Assembly: GCA_936432065.2 (NCBI GenBank)
Contig: OW386290.2
Location: forward strand, 50,920,843-50,984,842
Direction of reading: 5' to 3'
DNA: 64,000 bases
From: Rutpela maculata
Lineage: Eukaryota > Arthropoda > Insecta > Coleoptera > Cerambycidae
A model generated the notes under the pieces. That model ran no database searches. It saw only the letters and a program-made list of their open reading frames with translations, and was not told the origin of the DNA. Positions 1 to 11,483 of the stretch are shown in pieces. The translations under genes were made by a program, and so were the position numbers. Each line of letters starts with the position of its first letter. Position 1 is the stretch's first letter.

Positions 1-782
1 TATGAGCATTCTAGTGGTTAATTTAATATGAGAAATTTCAAGTCGCGATAATTACGTAACCATGGACGAGGAGTAAGATATTGGTCATTTTACATGTTCT
101 GCATAAAGCACCCTTTAGATGATCAACAATACTGTCCGTATTATAAAATATTGACAGTATTACTGGTTGTGTAGGGATAATTTTGAGGTAATGTACTGAA
201 GAATGACCGAAAATTCCGTAAATACCGAATTCACTATTAGAAGTGGAGGGATACTGACAGTAAAATTGAACGTATAACCGTATCATACTCATAGTACTCA
301 TACCATTAGTGTCGATCGATTTGTAGAGACAATTACATGCGTTTCTTCAATTTGTTTGTAAATTTAAGTCGCCAAGATGGAATATACTGTAGAAGATATT
401 GAAGAAAATGAGAGCCAAAATGATGAGGGCAACAAAGAGTAACTTATTCAGCAATTAGTTCTCTAGAAACTTTGGGACAACTTGGTGACCTTACAATTAC
501 ATGAGAAAAGGCAAACGACTTCTCTTGGATAAATTGAAAATCTCATTACAGTATCGCTTTTCCTGTTGAATGGAGTAACCATTTCAAACAATTGATTAAA
601 CAATTCTTCAAGCATACGAAATTAATTTTGATTCGCGTGAGTTAACTGCTCTCTTTTCCTTAATAAATTTTTTACATAAACACGTATTTTTCTTCTTTTC
701 TTTGTTTGTAGTGCAAAAGCTCTAGTACTATCGAAACAAGCTTTTTGCATAATAGGAACTCCATTTTGTAGAACTAGCTCTA
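1..782. other. Intergenic/intronic sequence with a decayed inverted-repeat arm
   Basis: No host exon is visible. Bases about 105-145 are an imperfect inverted match to about 2296-2336 (shared core AAGCACCCTTT followed by AATACTGT). A decayed element may therefore span this interval and have been interrupted by the LINE fragment at 783-1860. A 21-codon ORF at 378-443 (starts MEYTVEDIEENE, very acidic) is not recognised and may be an element remnant. The words flanking the LINE, around 765-783 and 2190-2212, resemble each other (TTTTGTA then AGCTCTAAT), as expected if one sequence was split by the insertion. Confidence 0.35.
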
Positions 783-1860
783 ATTGATTGATTGATTTTA
801 TTGATTTACCAGCGTGCGGTAGGCATTGCTACCACTCCCAGGGTTATACAGCTGGGCCTGCTACGTCCACGCTGGGTTGGATTAAGGTCATGCTTGTTAC
901 CAGCAGCGAGAGCCATGGCACGTGGTAAAAAATGTGGGATGGGAGGTGTAGCTATTTGTGAGATGCGTTACCGCATTATGTCGTGAGGGAGCGTTTAAGC
1001 TCCATTTTTTGTGTTTTTGGACTTCTGCCTCTTCTGAGTTGTTCTGAGGTTGCCGCGTTGTGTCGTAATATGGAGTGTTTATGCTCGCCTTTTTGTGTTT
1101 CTGCTTCTTCGAATCTTCTTTTTCTGAGTCTTCTGATTCCTCGGTTTCCGATTGTGGCGATTTATCGTTGCGATTTCTTTGTGGTGTTCATTTTTTGATC
1201 CTAATCCTCTCATTTGTTGTTCTCCGCTGTAGCATGGTCTCCCTATTTTAAGTTCGTTGATGTTCGGTGCTAGCATTTTCTTCAGTAGATGTGTTGGGTC
1301 CCTTCCTTGGGTATGCCCCCAGTACTTCATTGCGTACATTTCTATCCTTTTTTTAATTCCTCCTAATAGTGTTGATGTTTTATGTCGCTCTTTTCGTCTT
1401 GTTGTTTTTGCGAGTAGTTGGACGATGTCCCTTTCTGCTCTTCTCAAAAACTTCTGTTGGCTTATGTTGTTGCCTCGTTTTTTGACTCCATATGTTATCG
1501 TTAGCCGTTTACCAGCTATGTACGTACATTTGATAAGGACCCATGATGGTTTATTTTTCTCAGTGAACGGTATGATTGCCCTCGTGACTATTATGTATGC
1601 CGTTTTGATTCTCTCCTTTTTCGTTTTCTCCGTTCCAGTTGGTTCGTCATGTCTGCTCCTAGGTACTTCAATTTGTTCGTTGTTCTTAGGGAGTATTCAT
1701 CTATTTTGTGTTCCTCGCCGCTGGTCCAACTCAAGTTTGTTTTCAATCCTTACGTGTCCTGCGGCGATTAGGAGAACATCGGTCTATGCTTTTTTAGAAA
1801 ATACCATTTTTCTGAAAGAAGCCTGCGCCACACATACCGCCGTTGAAGTGCTGTGAGAAT
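783..1860 (-). mobile_element. Degenerate non-LTR retrotransposon (LINE), 3' part
   Basis: Read on the minus strand, the interval gives frameshifted pieces of a reverse-transcriptase C-terminus. About 1700-1760 reads EEHKIDEYSLRTTNKLKYLG, the usual KYLG block downstream of the polymerase domain. About 1280-1447 reads KRIEMYAMKYWGHTQGRDP, like the end of many insect LINE ORFs. The low-coordinate end carries a (CAAT)n-type tail at 783-800, marking the 3' terminus. The 5' part is missing and several stops interrupt the frames, so the copy is dead. The clade cannot be fixed from this fragment. The open + strand frame at 1257-1856 is an antisense shadow. Confidence 0.6.
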
Positions 1861-1905
1861 TCAGTGTTGACGCAGTATATCAACAATGCCTCATTGATTA
1901 TTTCA

Positions 1906-2270
1906 GGTTTAATTTAAATTAAATTCGTTTGAATACTTTTAATAATTATGAAAAACCTCACTTGAGAATTTGTAAGAAAGTGTTATGACCATACTTTAAG
2001 AGTAATGCATTTGATTATCATTACTGGTTTAATTTATATTGAATTCGTTTGAGCATCTTTAGTAATTATCAAAAAAGAATTATTTGAGGGTTAACATAAG
2101 AAATTTATATAACCATGCTTTACAAACAATATGTTATTGATTATTTCGGGTATAATTTAAATTTGAATATTTTTATAATGATTAGAATAATCTATTTTGT
2201 AAAAGTAGCTCTAATCTGGCAAAAATCAGAAATAACTATTAGCCTTCCTGTAGAAGTGTCATAACAGTAT
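1906..2270. repeat. Tandem repeat, about 120-bp unit, three diverged copies
   Basis: The words GGTTTAATTTAAATTAAATT (1906), GGTTTAATTTATATTGAATT (2026) and GGGTATAATTTAAATTT (about 2148) recur every 120-122 bp. Each is followed by related TTTTAATAATTA and ACCATRCTTTA words. The copies have diverged by substitutions and small indels. No coding potential is seen. Confidence 0.65.
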
Positions 2271-2399
2271 TGATATAATGATTCAATATGTCTATCAGTA
2301 ATACTGACAGTATTATTGACCGTCGAAAGGGTGCTTAAAATTTTATAATTTACTGATGTTGGTGTCAATTGAAGGGGCCAGTGTAACACAAAAATAATT

Positions 2400-2810
2400 C
2401 CCGACGTACAGCCACTCTGTCGCGCCGCCGAACACTAACCATAGGATGAAATCAGTTGGCGTTATGAATTATGTACGGCTATAAAATTACGCTTTAGTAT
2501 CGCAGCTCTCGTAAAAATCGTGTCTATCTATACGGGCGCAGAAATGCACTAGTAATGCCTCGCAAAGCTCGTGTGACCAGGTCACATGGGCTTTGCACTT
2601 GATTTAAAAGAAAGTTAGTTATAATTTATGGAATAATATTTCCATTTACATTCACTTCAAGTCTTTTTATAGTCCCTTTTACTTTGACGTTGTAAGTCTA
2701 TAAAAATATGCTAGTCGAATATTAAAATGCTAGTTTTCGATTACAAATTTTTTGTTATATAATTGGTATAGCCGCACCCTAATTAACCAATAAATAATTA
2801 GTAGAGTAAA
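2400..2810. other. Stretch with no recognised feature
   Basis: This piece is more GC-balanced around 2400-2600, then AT-rich. I see no ORF of note, no splice-flanked exon with a recognisable product, and no clear terminal repeats. Confidence 0.4.
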
Positions 2811-3300
2811 ATCTGGAAGTAAAGTCGCTTAGTTTTCGAGAAAAAAAAACCGGCGTAGAACCAAACCAGACTTAGTGGGATTCTTTAGTAAGATAATCGT
2901 GTACACGAAATCGTTTTTTACGACATTTTTCGGTGGTCGATAACTTTTTTATTTCGGAAAAACTCAAAAAAATAGATTTTTAATGAAATATGTTTTTTAA
3001 CGTCTCCACCGCTATATCTCTGAAAATATTTGTGCTATCAAGCTACTTTTTTTTTTAGATTAAAGTAGACACAATAGCGCTTCGAACAATGTCCCACGTG
3101 AACCCGATTTATTTTTTTTTAAGTTGGTAAAATAATAGGAAACTCAAACTTGTTATTTTCAGTAGCGTAATTTTAGGCAATCGAGAAAAAAGTTTATTTA
3201 TGAAAATTTGTATATACATGCTGCGTACAAATTGAAGCCAATAGTTGAAAAAAGTTTTTAGGATAAAAATTTTTCATGTCCCGTTCATAGTATTGAGTAT
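2811..3300. mobile_element. Solo long-terminal-inverted-repeat copy, inverted relative to 19185-19677
   Basis: About 490 bp here is the near-identical reverse complement of 19185-19677. Shared words include AGTAGAGTAAAATCTGGAAG at the outer edge, a CTCCACCGCTATATCTCTGA block, and GTTCATAGTATTGAGT at the inner edge, where similarity stops. At 18.1-19.7 kb the same sequence forms one terminal repeat of a two-ended element. Here the partner end is not found, so this is a solo end or a truncated copy. The pair forms a roughly 16-kb-spaced inverted repeat around the 3' exons of Rapgap1. Confidence 0.7.
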
Positions 3301-4202
3301 TGAGTATTTTTTTTAATTTATATGAAAAATTGCATAGAACCGTTTCTTCTTAAAATTTGATTCTATTTCAGCTCCAATAAATATATCCAATATATTTTTT
3401 AAGTGCCACCCCCTGAGAGGAGCTGGCATCCACCCCCTATAAATTATCAAGCCCCCGCACAATATAGAAGCTTTTCTGTGAAGCATTTACTATTATACTG
3501 CCAAAAATGAACGAAATCCGTTCAATATGACATTATTCCGAAGTTAAAACCTCTAGTTTCTGTACTAAATGCAAATATCTGGTTTCTGAAATATACTCAA
3601 CACATCTTTTTTTCTCTTAAAAACCATAACTTTTTAAAGAAGCACTTTTGGATTCAGGTATTCAGTGAAATTAGTTATTATCAACCAATAATAAATAAAA
3701 AACGATCTAAACATACATTTAATATAATTGATTTTTTCAACAAGAGATGATGATAAGAAATGATGAGACCGAATGTTCCATTGGTTCTTTCGCGAGTCTA
3801 GACACGCTTTGAATTCTTAATTAATTAATAATTATTACTAGGAAGTAAATATGCAAATTATAGAATCAGTAGTCTGTCTACTGGCGGAATAAAATTATAC
3901 ATTATTTAATAATTAGTATAAATATAAACAAATGATGCGAAATTGTGATATTTTATGCATTTACAGACGGGCGATGTTTAAAATGTATTCATATTTAAAC
4001 GATCTATAGGTATATGTATATAGAATATTTTCAGCACGAGTTGTGGTGAAACGCAGGAAATATAAAATAGCCAATATAATTTATACGTACATACTCTTAA
4101 TTCGAAATGCCCTGTAAGTTCCTGATTGTGGTTAAGGTAGACTTTCGCAACAAGCGACAGCGACAGAAGACCGAGACAGGCGACAGCGACACAACCGACC
4201 AG
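3301..4202. other. AT-rich stretch with no recognised feature
   Basis: No long ORF or recognisable exon is seen. Near 4140-4200 GCGACAGCGACAG-type words repeat just before the palindromes at 4203-4450 and may belong to the same element. Confidence 0.4.
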
Positions 4203-4363
4203 TACTAGTCAACCATCCTAGGATGCCAGGAAGCCGCGCAAAGAGAGAAGAAAATCGTCATTGTTGGACAGAGACAAATAAGCTTATTTGTCTCTGTCCA
4301 ACAGTAACGATATTTCTTCTCTCTCTGCGCGGCTACTTACCATCCTAGGATGGTTGACTAGTA
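4203..4363. repeat. 161-bp fold-back palindrome with almost no loop
   Basis: The outer 23 bp (4203-4225) is exactly complementary to 4341-4363, built on TACTAGTCAACCATCCTAGG. Complementarity then runs inward through CCGCGCA/TGCGCGG and TTGGACAGAGACAAATAAGC with only a few mismatches. It meets at a central AATAAGCTTATT near 4278-4289. The whole segment can fold into one long hairpin. It is probably a fold-back mobile element or part of one. Confidence 0.85.
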
Positions 4364-4450
4364 CAATGGAATTCAGTACGACTCCGTTCGAAGCGTGCGA
4401 CAGCGTCAGTGTCGCACGCTTCGGACGGAGTCGCATTGAATTCCATTGTA
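4362..4450. repeat. Second palindrome abutting the first (89 bp)
   Basis: TACAATGGAATTCA at the left pairs with TGAATTCCATTGTA at the right. Inside, GCGTGCGACAGCG faces TGTCGCACGC across a loop of about 4 nt, with only a few mismatches along the stem. It starts where the 4203-4363 palindrome ends. It is followed at 4451 by ATCAAATCAAATTAACTTTA, which resembles the LINE-type tail at 50038. Confidence 0.8.
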
Positions 4451-6039
4451 TCAAATCAAATTAACTTTATTTCAAATTAAATATAGTGAATTGCAATTAC
4501 ATTTTTGCCGCGAAAATCAGTTGTTGAAATTTTGAGGGCATGTTATATTAAAAAAGAAATAATTGTTAGAACAGTTTTGCAGCTTTTTAACTCGTTTGCT
4601 TCATTTGTTTATTTATTTTAACAAACTTAAAATCAGTTTTTTAAATAACATAAAAAGGATGCTTTTAACAAAAAATACCAAGAGATCTTTTCTTAAGCTT
4701 ATGAAATTATCTGTAATATGATTTTATTGCATCTCTACGATTAAAATTGGCCGAGATAGATTTTTTGGAATTAAAGAATTTTTTCGTCGTTTTCGAAGAA
4801 GGTATTTTATTGTTTTTTCGAATTTTACTCAAAAACGGTGGGACGTACGTTTTCACAAAATAAATATTTTTAACAACAAAATTTCGTTTTTAACAAAAAT
4901 AAATGAAATGTCAAAAATTATTAATAAATTTTAAATAAATAATAAATCTTCACTCTCTCAGCTTTTATACCAATTTAAATTATGATAAAATGTATACTTA
5001 AATTTCAACTTTTTATATACAGTGTGTCCACGAATGGGCGCAAGAAGAGAAAAACTTCCTTATATTCAATTTTTCGAAAATAAATTGTTCGTCATAAGAA
5101 ATTTTGCTCTTTAAAAGTAATCCGTAAAAAATCCAAAAATATGCCTCGATGTTAAATTTCTTTGATTTTTTTTTCTAGAATTTTTTTTAAATCATTTTTT
5201 TTTTCTGATATTTCTTTCTCTAAATTAAATAGGAACTAGAAAATAACATGACAGAGATTACAAAACAGTTTTCTTCCTGCCCCTTATACCTTTTTACAAG
5301 AAAGAAAGAATCAGTGAAAGTGTCATTTCAAATAACTTTTTCCAATAATATTTTACTCCAAAATGAAAACTAAGATTAGTTCTCTTGAGTACTTTTACAT
5401 TTTCTGTGTTTTTGGGCACCTGTTACATATTTTTGAACTTTTGACCGTAACTATTAATTAATGTTTTTTTCTGCGGATTTAGTGTGTTTTTTTACTTTCA
5501 ATCGGCCATATTTAATTCCCCATTTTAAATTTTGGATACGAAATGCATGTTCAGTGTGCTCATAAACCTGTTAGGAGAATGCTTAAGACACTTTTCTCGA
5601 TGAATTTTGTTTTATTTTTCATAATAAGTCGGCCATATTGAATCCGCCATTTTGAATTTTGAAATTTAGATATCACATTCATGTTTAGCGACCTCGAGAA
5701 CGTCCCGGTACATTTTCGCGACAAAATTACTCGAATTTTATGAGATACATTGAAACTATTTCTGAAAAAGGGTGTTTTTTTTGTTTCAGAAAAATCCAAA
5801 AAAAAAAGAAAGTGCTTTCAATGGAACTATTTTATATTTAAAACATCGCAAAATGCTTCAGGCAGATGCACTGATTGGGGATTTATTTGGATGTATGCTT
5901 TCGGCCAAATAAAACTGGCCGTGTCTTTAGGCATACTTTGGTCGAATTCTAGTGGTAGTGTGAAATGAGTTCATGCTATGAAACAGTGAAACGCGCCGGA
6001 CAGCACACCATAAATAGGGCACCTGCCATGGTTTTGTTT
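4451..6039. other. AT-rich intronic sequence with a possible LINE tail at its start
   Basis: The first about 40 bp (repeated ATCAA, then TTTATTT and AAATTAAA) match the tail at 50038-50090, suggesting a 5'-truncated retroposon end in minus orientation. ACAGTGTGTCC at about 5020 resembles the ACAGGGTGT motif seen again at about 21754, 22011 and 62203. No gene is recognised. Confidence 0.35.
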
Positions 6040-6268
6040 TGTTATCTAATTACTTTCAGATCATGAAAATATAGTAACGGGAAAAAAATTAATTGGAATT
6101 TTTTTGTTCAAGTAAGCTTAGATAGCCTTGAAACTTCGAGAATTTTAGTTGAATAAAAACAAATTTTCTGTTTGTCGATCTGTCTGTCTAACTTTTTTTG
6201 TGCACACGATCAAAACGGTTTATGATATTGACTTGATTTGGAATTTAGTGCATATACGAGAAACCAAG

Positions 6269-6956
6269 GTCTCAACCAGTGTTGCCAACACGTCTATTAT
6301 AGAATTCTGTAGAATTACAACGAAAAATCGGTAGATTTCAGGAAATATCGGTAGATTTATTTTTAAATGTAAATTGAAACCAATAAATCACGTGCACAAG
6401 TTATGTTATATAATAATAACACACAAATAAAAATATTAAGAAAACGATGTAACTATACATATAATATTTTTCATTCCCTTTTATTAGAGCTATCGCTTCC
6501 TAAATGCAGATTCCTCTTGGGCTTTGGACATATGTTTTAATAATAATTTATTCATTTCAAAATAAAACACTAAGAAGCTCTACTGAACTCCGCCACAAAT
6601 AGAGGCAATTTATTATTATTATTATTATTATTATTAATTGTTCCCTACCCTTTTTGTATGTAATAAGCCAATGTTTCTTCCAATTCTTTGTTTGCTGAAA
6701 AACCCTTTCATTTGCCGAAGAATAAGGTAAAGATATATTAGAGATGAAATTATAATTTTCCTAACAATGGAAACCTAAATGACCCTTCTCCGTATCTTAA
6801 TTTAGCTTACTCAAAATATTTCCATATCTTTGTTAAACTTCAGTATTACAGCTACATTTCTAAAATTTCGGTAGAAATCAAAATAATTCCGTAGATTTTA
6901 GTACAGTTCGGTAGATATACCAAAAAATCGGTAGAGTTGGCAACGCTGGTTTCAAT
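6269..6956. mobile_element. hAT-type MITE with 8-bp target duplication
   Basis: The element is 6277-6948 (672 bp). It starts CAGTGTTGCCAAC and ends in the complement GTTGGCAACGCTG. The flanking octamers GTCTCAAC (6269-6276) and GTTTCAAT (6949-6956) agree at 6 of 8 bases, both differences being C/T. The 8-bp target duplication and CAG...CTG ends fit the hAT superfamily. Sub-terminal TCGGTAGA words are repeated at both ends. It has no transposase and is non-autonomous. It sits inside dispersed repeat copy A. Confidence 0.85.
6610..6636. repeat. (TTA)n microsatellite
   Basis: About nine uninterrupted TTA units inside the hAT MITE. Confidence 0.9.
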
Positions 6957-7783
6957 ATTTTTTTTGGCATCAGCCACCCCCACTATCACTTCCATCCCCT
7001 AAAGTTGCACTATGAAAGTGTTAGTGGCTCATTTTATAGGGCAGGTAGTGTACTTCTGAGGTCCAATTGCAAACTGCTATAAACATGCTTTGCATGATTT
7101 ACTTAAAATTCTTTAAACAGTCTTAAAAATCGTATACCTATATAATTGTTATTTTTCCTCTCTATCGAGTAAATATTCGCCAAAACTGAAACCTTTTGTT
7201 GATTTAAACGAAAATTACAACATATGCCAAGTTAAACTTAAATGAAGAGCAAATAGAAATTGATTGTTTATTTAAAGATATAGTTTTTATGTTTAAATAA
7301 CAAATTATCTGAAATTGTGTTCCACTCCAAAAAAACACAGAATAGTTTACTCAAACATGACCTTACAAAGTGGGTCATACATAATTTAATTGATACTTCT
7401 GGCACGATTCTGTGTAGAATTTATGAAACCATTATTATGTCACATATTTAATAAAGTATCTATTCTAATATCTATCTCTGTCGTTTTTTAGTATGCTTTT
7501 AGAAAAATTGGTACTGGCACAGACACTGATCCCATAAATCATCGCTGTGCTGTGCCTTTCTCGCCGTTGCTATAAAAAATTGTTTACGTGTATGCTGAAT
7601 GTTATTTGCCGATAGTTTTATTAATAAAAAATTCACAACGATAATAATAAATATAAAATGCTAATGTAAAAGTCGCCAGCAAATTTTTTTGCAAGAAAAT
7701 ATTTTATTTTATTCAGCTCTTTTTAGGCCGATCAATATGATGTTCATTTGCATTTAAATTTTAGTAGAGTTGAGGAGTCTACA

Positions 7784-7914
7784 GACGATCCAACTTGCTG
7801 AAGCCCAACCTTGTCAGTATGCTTTGAAGATTGTTGGAATTCCATCCAGATTAGCTCACTTTTATGAATTAGCATGCTAATCTCACAATGTTGGCTCCAG
7901 CAAGTTGGATTGTC
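7784..7914. repeat. Inverted repeat, about 25-bp arms
   Basis: GACGATCCAACTTGCTGAAG (7784) pairs with the segment ending CAGCAAGTTGGATTGTC at 7914, with a few mismatches. The arms are separated by about 80 bp. It is probably a short MITE. No target duplication could be assigned. Confidence 0.65.
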
Positions 7915-8112
7915 AGTAAACCCCCTAAGGAGTATGGTATTCAGCTGTTCTTTGCATCCTGAACGCAAATATGAATTCCTTTTACTCACAAGAAGCTACA
8001 AAAAATTATTTTAAACGTCTTTTTATTTCTGTACTTCGGTTATGTATACTAGCAGAGGCTTTCAGCATCTCAATTTCACAGGATGCAATTTGGCATGGTT
8101 ATTCCTTACTCT

Positions 8113-8221
8113 AAGGAGATTCATTTTCGATTAGGACGCGTCAACATTTACAAAATGTGTTTTTTTTTAATGATTTCTAGGGCAAAATGTTGACGCGTCC
8201 TAATCGAAAACGAATCTCCTT
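8113..8221. repeat. 109-bp hairpin, 37-bp arms with one mismatch
   Basis: Left arm 8113-8149 (AAGGAGATTCATTTTCGATT...) and right arm 8185-8221 pair at 36 of 37 positions, with a 35-nt T-rich loop. The low divergence of the arms suggests a recent insertion, or a structured element. It lies about 450 bp upstream of the Rapgap1 exon at 8678. Confidence 0.85.
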
Positions 8222-8677
8222 GGAAAGGAACAACCGTGAGATGGATAGGAGCTAGTATTTCAGTGTTTTAAAGCGAAAAAATTACCACATGCAATATGTG
8301 ATATGTTTAAAAAATATGAGTTTGTTATTACAATGCAAATAAAATGATTGAAACTTATCCTAATGTTTGTATTTTCCTGTTCGGGAATCTTGTCCTTGTT
8401 GTTGCCAGCAGGTAAACGATGTTACTGCATGATTATACCAGAAATATTGTGAATAGTTTTGATTTGTGTACCTTATTAAACACTAATATTTCTTATAAAA
8501 TTACTGAAAATGTCGCGGCATATATATTATTTTCACACATGCCACCCACTTATCCAAACTTAAAAGGGTTGCAGAGGAGCCATCTGAAAGGCGTTGATTC
8601 AACCACGGCCTGGAATACACCTTCATTATCCTAATTTTCCTATCATAAATTTAACACATGTGTATTTTATTTTTCAG

Positions 8678-9110
8678 ATATAAAGTGAGTGTGACAGCAC
8701 GTGACGATGTGCCGTTCTTCGGTCCGACCCTGCCGACCCCGGCGATATTCCGCCATGGTCCGGAATTTAAGGAATTCCTGCTGACCAAGCTGATAAACGC
8801 CGAGAACGCCTGCTACAAAGCTGACAAGTTTGCAAAATTGGAATTGAGGACGCGCACGTCTCTATTGCAGACACTCACGGACGAACTGAAACAGAAAACC
8901 TCGGAGTTTTTGGGAGGAAGCGCCAATCTGATGCCGGGCACCCCCAAGAGCGACTCCGGTCCTGGTTCGAGGTTTATAGACACGGTGAAGAAGGCCTGGA
9001 GTGCCAGAGTGAAGACTAGCCAGAGTGTGGATAACAATTTGGGCGCTAACGGGCACGAGAGGTTGTCCAAGAAGAGTAGCCAGCCTACAATTTCGGAATC
9101 CACACCATCG
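8678..9110 (+). CDS. Rapgap1: Rapgap1 exon (antepenultimate coding exon): region after the Rap-GAP domain
   Basis: The protein family stimulates GTP hydrolysis by the small GTPase Rap1, acting at membranes in adhesion and signalling. The exon opens after a pyrimidine-rich acceptor (TTATTTTTCAG at 8677). Its first base completes a split codon, then 144 codons follow: YKVSVTARDDVPFFGPTLP, then EFKEFLLTKLINAENACYKA and KFAKLELRTRTSLLQTL. From memory of the family, these blocks match the region just after the catalytic GAP domain of animal RAP1GAP. The second half is low-complexity, rich in Ser, Lys and Gly, as in the variable tail. It ends TCG|gtaagt in phase 0, joining 11484. The catalytic domain itself lies upstream of this window. 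Identification rests on recalled family sequence, not on a search. Confidence 0.88.
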
Positions 9111-9790
9111 GTAAGTTGCAATCGTGTTTTTGCACCAGCAACGGAACAGTCAATTAAAAGTAATAAAAAACAACTTATACAAAGAATAAACTTTTATCTG
9201 AGAGTTTTTCGCAATAATAACCTTAAATTGAAAAAAAATGTAATTTTCAAAATTAGTTGTTCAATGGAAAGATAAATCATCAAGAAGAAACAATTACAGT
9301 TATGTTGACTTCTATAATTATGTTGAATTTTTCCATCATTCAGTAACTTGAAAAATTTTTACTGAAAAGTGACATAGTATGTAAGTAATTAATTTCTTGA
9401 TGGAGATTCAAATTAATACACCTGCCTTCACAGCATGTGCTGCGTGACGCCACGATGGGGATATTTTGTCTCGTGTCAAGCATTATTCGCATTGGACTCT
9501 ATAGCATAAGTCATTCTCGCGGAAGTTTAAACAGTTTTACATTACAATTTTTAGTGATTTATTGCTGATATTGCTGAATAAGTAAATCGTAATATTGCCA
9601 TAATATTTAACAACCCAGGCAGGATAATAGTTTTATAAATATTAAAGTAGCAATAGGCGCAACTAATATGTGTGTCTTATATCTCTGACTGATGGACTTG
9701 TAGTCGCTCTTAGGTATTGTTGGAAGGAAAAACAGAAATAAGATTATGTTAAAACTACTGAGAAGAGTATGATTCAGGATCTGCAACAAT

Positions 9791-10447
9791 TATACAACGT
9801 GATCTACCATGACATGCGGAAAATTTAACAGTAGGTTGTCCCTACCAAAAGCAGTTGAAAAAATGAAAATTTTTTAAAAAATGACCAAAAAAATGATCTC
9901 ATTTTTCTGTAGAAATGCGCCGCCAATGGCTTTAACCAATCTGACGTAACGCGGTACAACCATATCACTTTATCAGACTTGGGATTGACACTATTGACAG
10001 CAAAGCTGGAGAGGGTAGAAGTGACTTTTTGGTTTTAATCAAATCACACTACAAAAATAGCGAAATAAATCGAAAAGACATTGACCCTATGCTAGTGAAC
10101 TGTGAAACAACAAATATATATAAGAGATATTTAGTTAAACCCGTCAATAACACGCCTGTGCCCTGATTGTTCGACCGAAAGCAAAAAACGCGGCACTTTG
10201 ACCGCACTCGCCTGCTTCACTTTTTATGCCAATTAAGGAAATGTAAACAACGCCAATATGTTCCTTCAGAAGTAATTCATCGCCCTATTACTGACCTAGT
10301 CAATCACAGTAGTGTATCTTCGCAAATTTATTAATAATTTAATATACTAAATTACCTCAGAACACTAAAATTTTGCAGGGGCTTTCCCACATTGAAGACT
10401 AGTACACCATTTTATTTTCCGCATATCATGGTAAATCGCGTTGTATA
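9791..10447. mobile_element. TIR element with TA target duplication (Tc1/mariner-like MITE)
   Basis: The element 9793-10445 (653 bp) begins TACAACGTGATCTACCATGA and ends in the matching complement (TCATGGTAAATCGCGTTGTA). The inverted ends of about 33 bp show only a few mismatches. TA dinucleotides flank it at 9791-9792 and 10446-10447. No transposase ORF is seen. It lies in the Rapgap1 intron 9111-11483. The superfamily is inferred only from the TA duplication. Confidence 0.7.
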
Positions 10448-10499
10448 AGGTGTAATAAATCTTCTGTCTGCGATTGTATAACGATCGTGTCTAGTTTAA

Positions 10500-11050
10500 A
10501 ATATATTCATATATAATTTTTAAATTTAGTGATTATTAAGAGAGTTTGTTGCTTGGCAATTTCGCGATTGACATTGACAAATAAAAATAACGAGCCGTCA
10601 GGCGAGTGGGGGTGGATGAAGTAAAAAAAATATTTTGAGATTTCTGGTTCTTGTACACACACTAAATCACATTTTTTTTTCATCCCCTTTAATAATGGTG
10701 TGGGGGTGGTAATGGGGGTGGCTAATGCCAAAAATTTTTTTGAGACCTTAGCTTCTCTTGTATATACTAAATACCAATTTTATGGATTCTTACCTGCTTG
10801 ATTTACCCATTTACACCAAATTTACCCCAATTTACCCCCCAACCCTTCGATGGAACAAGATGAAAATATAATCTAGTTCCAGATCTCGTTAAAGTACATA
10901 TGTGTACCAAATTTCAAGTCAATATCTTAAACGGTTCCAGAGTACACATGCGCACAAAAAAAGTTACAGACAGACCGATAGACAGACAGACAGAAATTTT
11001 AAAAAATTTTGTCGTTACTATACTTCCACTGGATGTGGAAGTAATATCAT
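10500..11050 (+). repeat. Dispersed repeat, copy B (uninterrupted)
   Basis: This copy contains a GGGGGTGG-rich block, TTTTTTTGAGACCTTAGC, TTTCAAGTCAATATCTTAAA, a (GACA)n tract at about 10970-10995, and a terminal block with GTCGTTACTATACTTCCACT. It is the empty-site counterpart of copy A at 6040-7080 in the opposite orientation. No protein is recognised. Confidence 0.6.
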
Positions 11051-11483
11051 GAATAATTGGCATTTAATTCACTGACAAACTGATTACTTACGATTCTTAA
11101 TAATTTAACACATTGGTATGTTCTCTCAGTATGAACCCTGGCAGATAAAATGATTTGAAGTTCACTTCAAACAATGGAAATGTGTTAATATTACCATGGG
11201 CTGATGTAGATATACTCTAATAATATGCTTCAAAAGATAACTTTGCCTTACGAAAGTACATATAAACACCACATTTCCCCATAATGACGTCATCGCGATG
11301 GGAAAACAATGTGTTGTTGACGCTTAGCTAGAATCGCCAATAGAAGATAAATCAAGAAAAAAACATTAAATTGATTATTTATATAACTTTTTTGTTATGT
11401 TGAATTTTTTCCATCATTCAATTATTTGCAAAGATTGTATTAAAAAGTGTCATTGTATGTAAGAAAATTAACTTTTCTTTTAG

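Larger units (their letters stand above)
6040..7080 (-). repeat. Dispersed repeat, copy A (interrupted by a hAT MITE)
   Basis: In reverse complement, the two flanks of the MITE match the uninterrupted copy at about 10500-11050. Shared pieces are the purine-rich end with ATATAGTAACG, the (GACA)n tract, TTGACTTGA/TCAAGTCAATAT, the GAGACCTT word and the GGGGGTGG-rich block. A third partial copy lies near 60995-61150. The family is unassigned and non-coding. Confidence 0.6.

Noticed and set aside
1257..1856. 199-codon open frame on the + strand
   Set aside because: It is antisense to a recognisable decayed LINE reverse-transcriptase end and has no family-like motifs.
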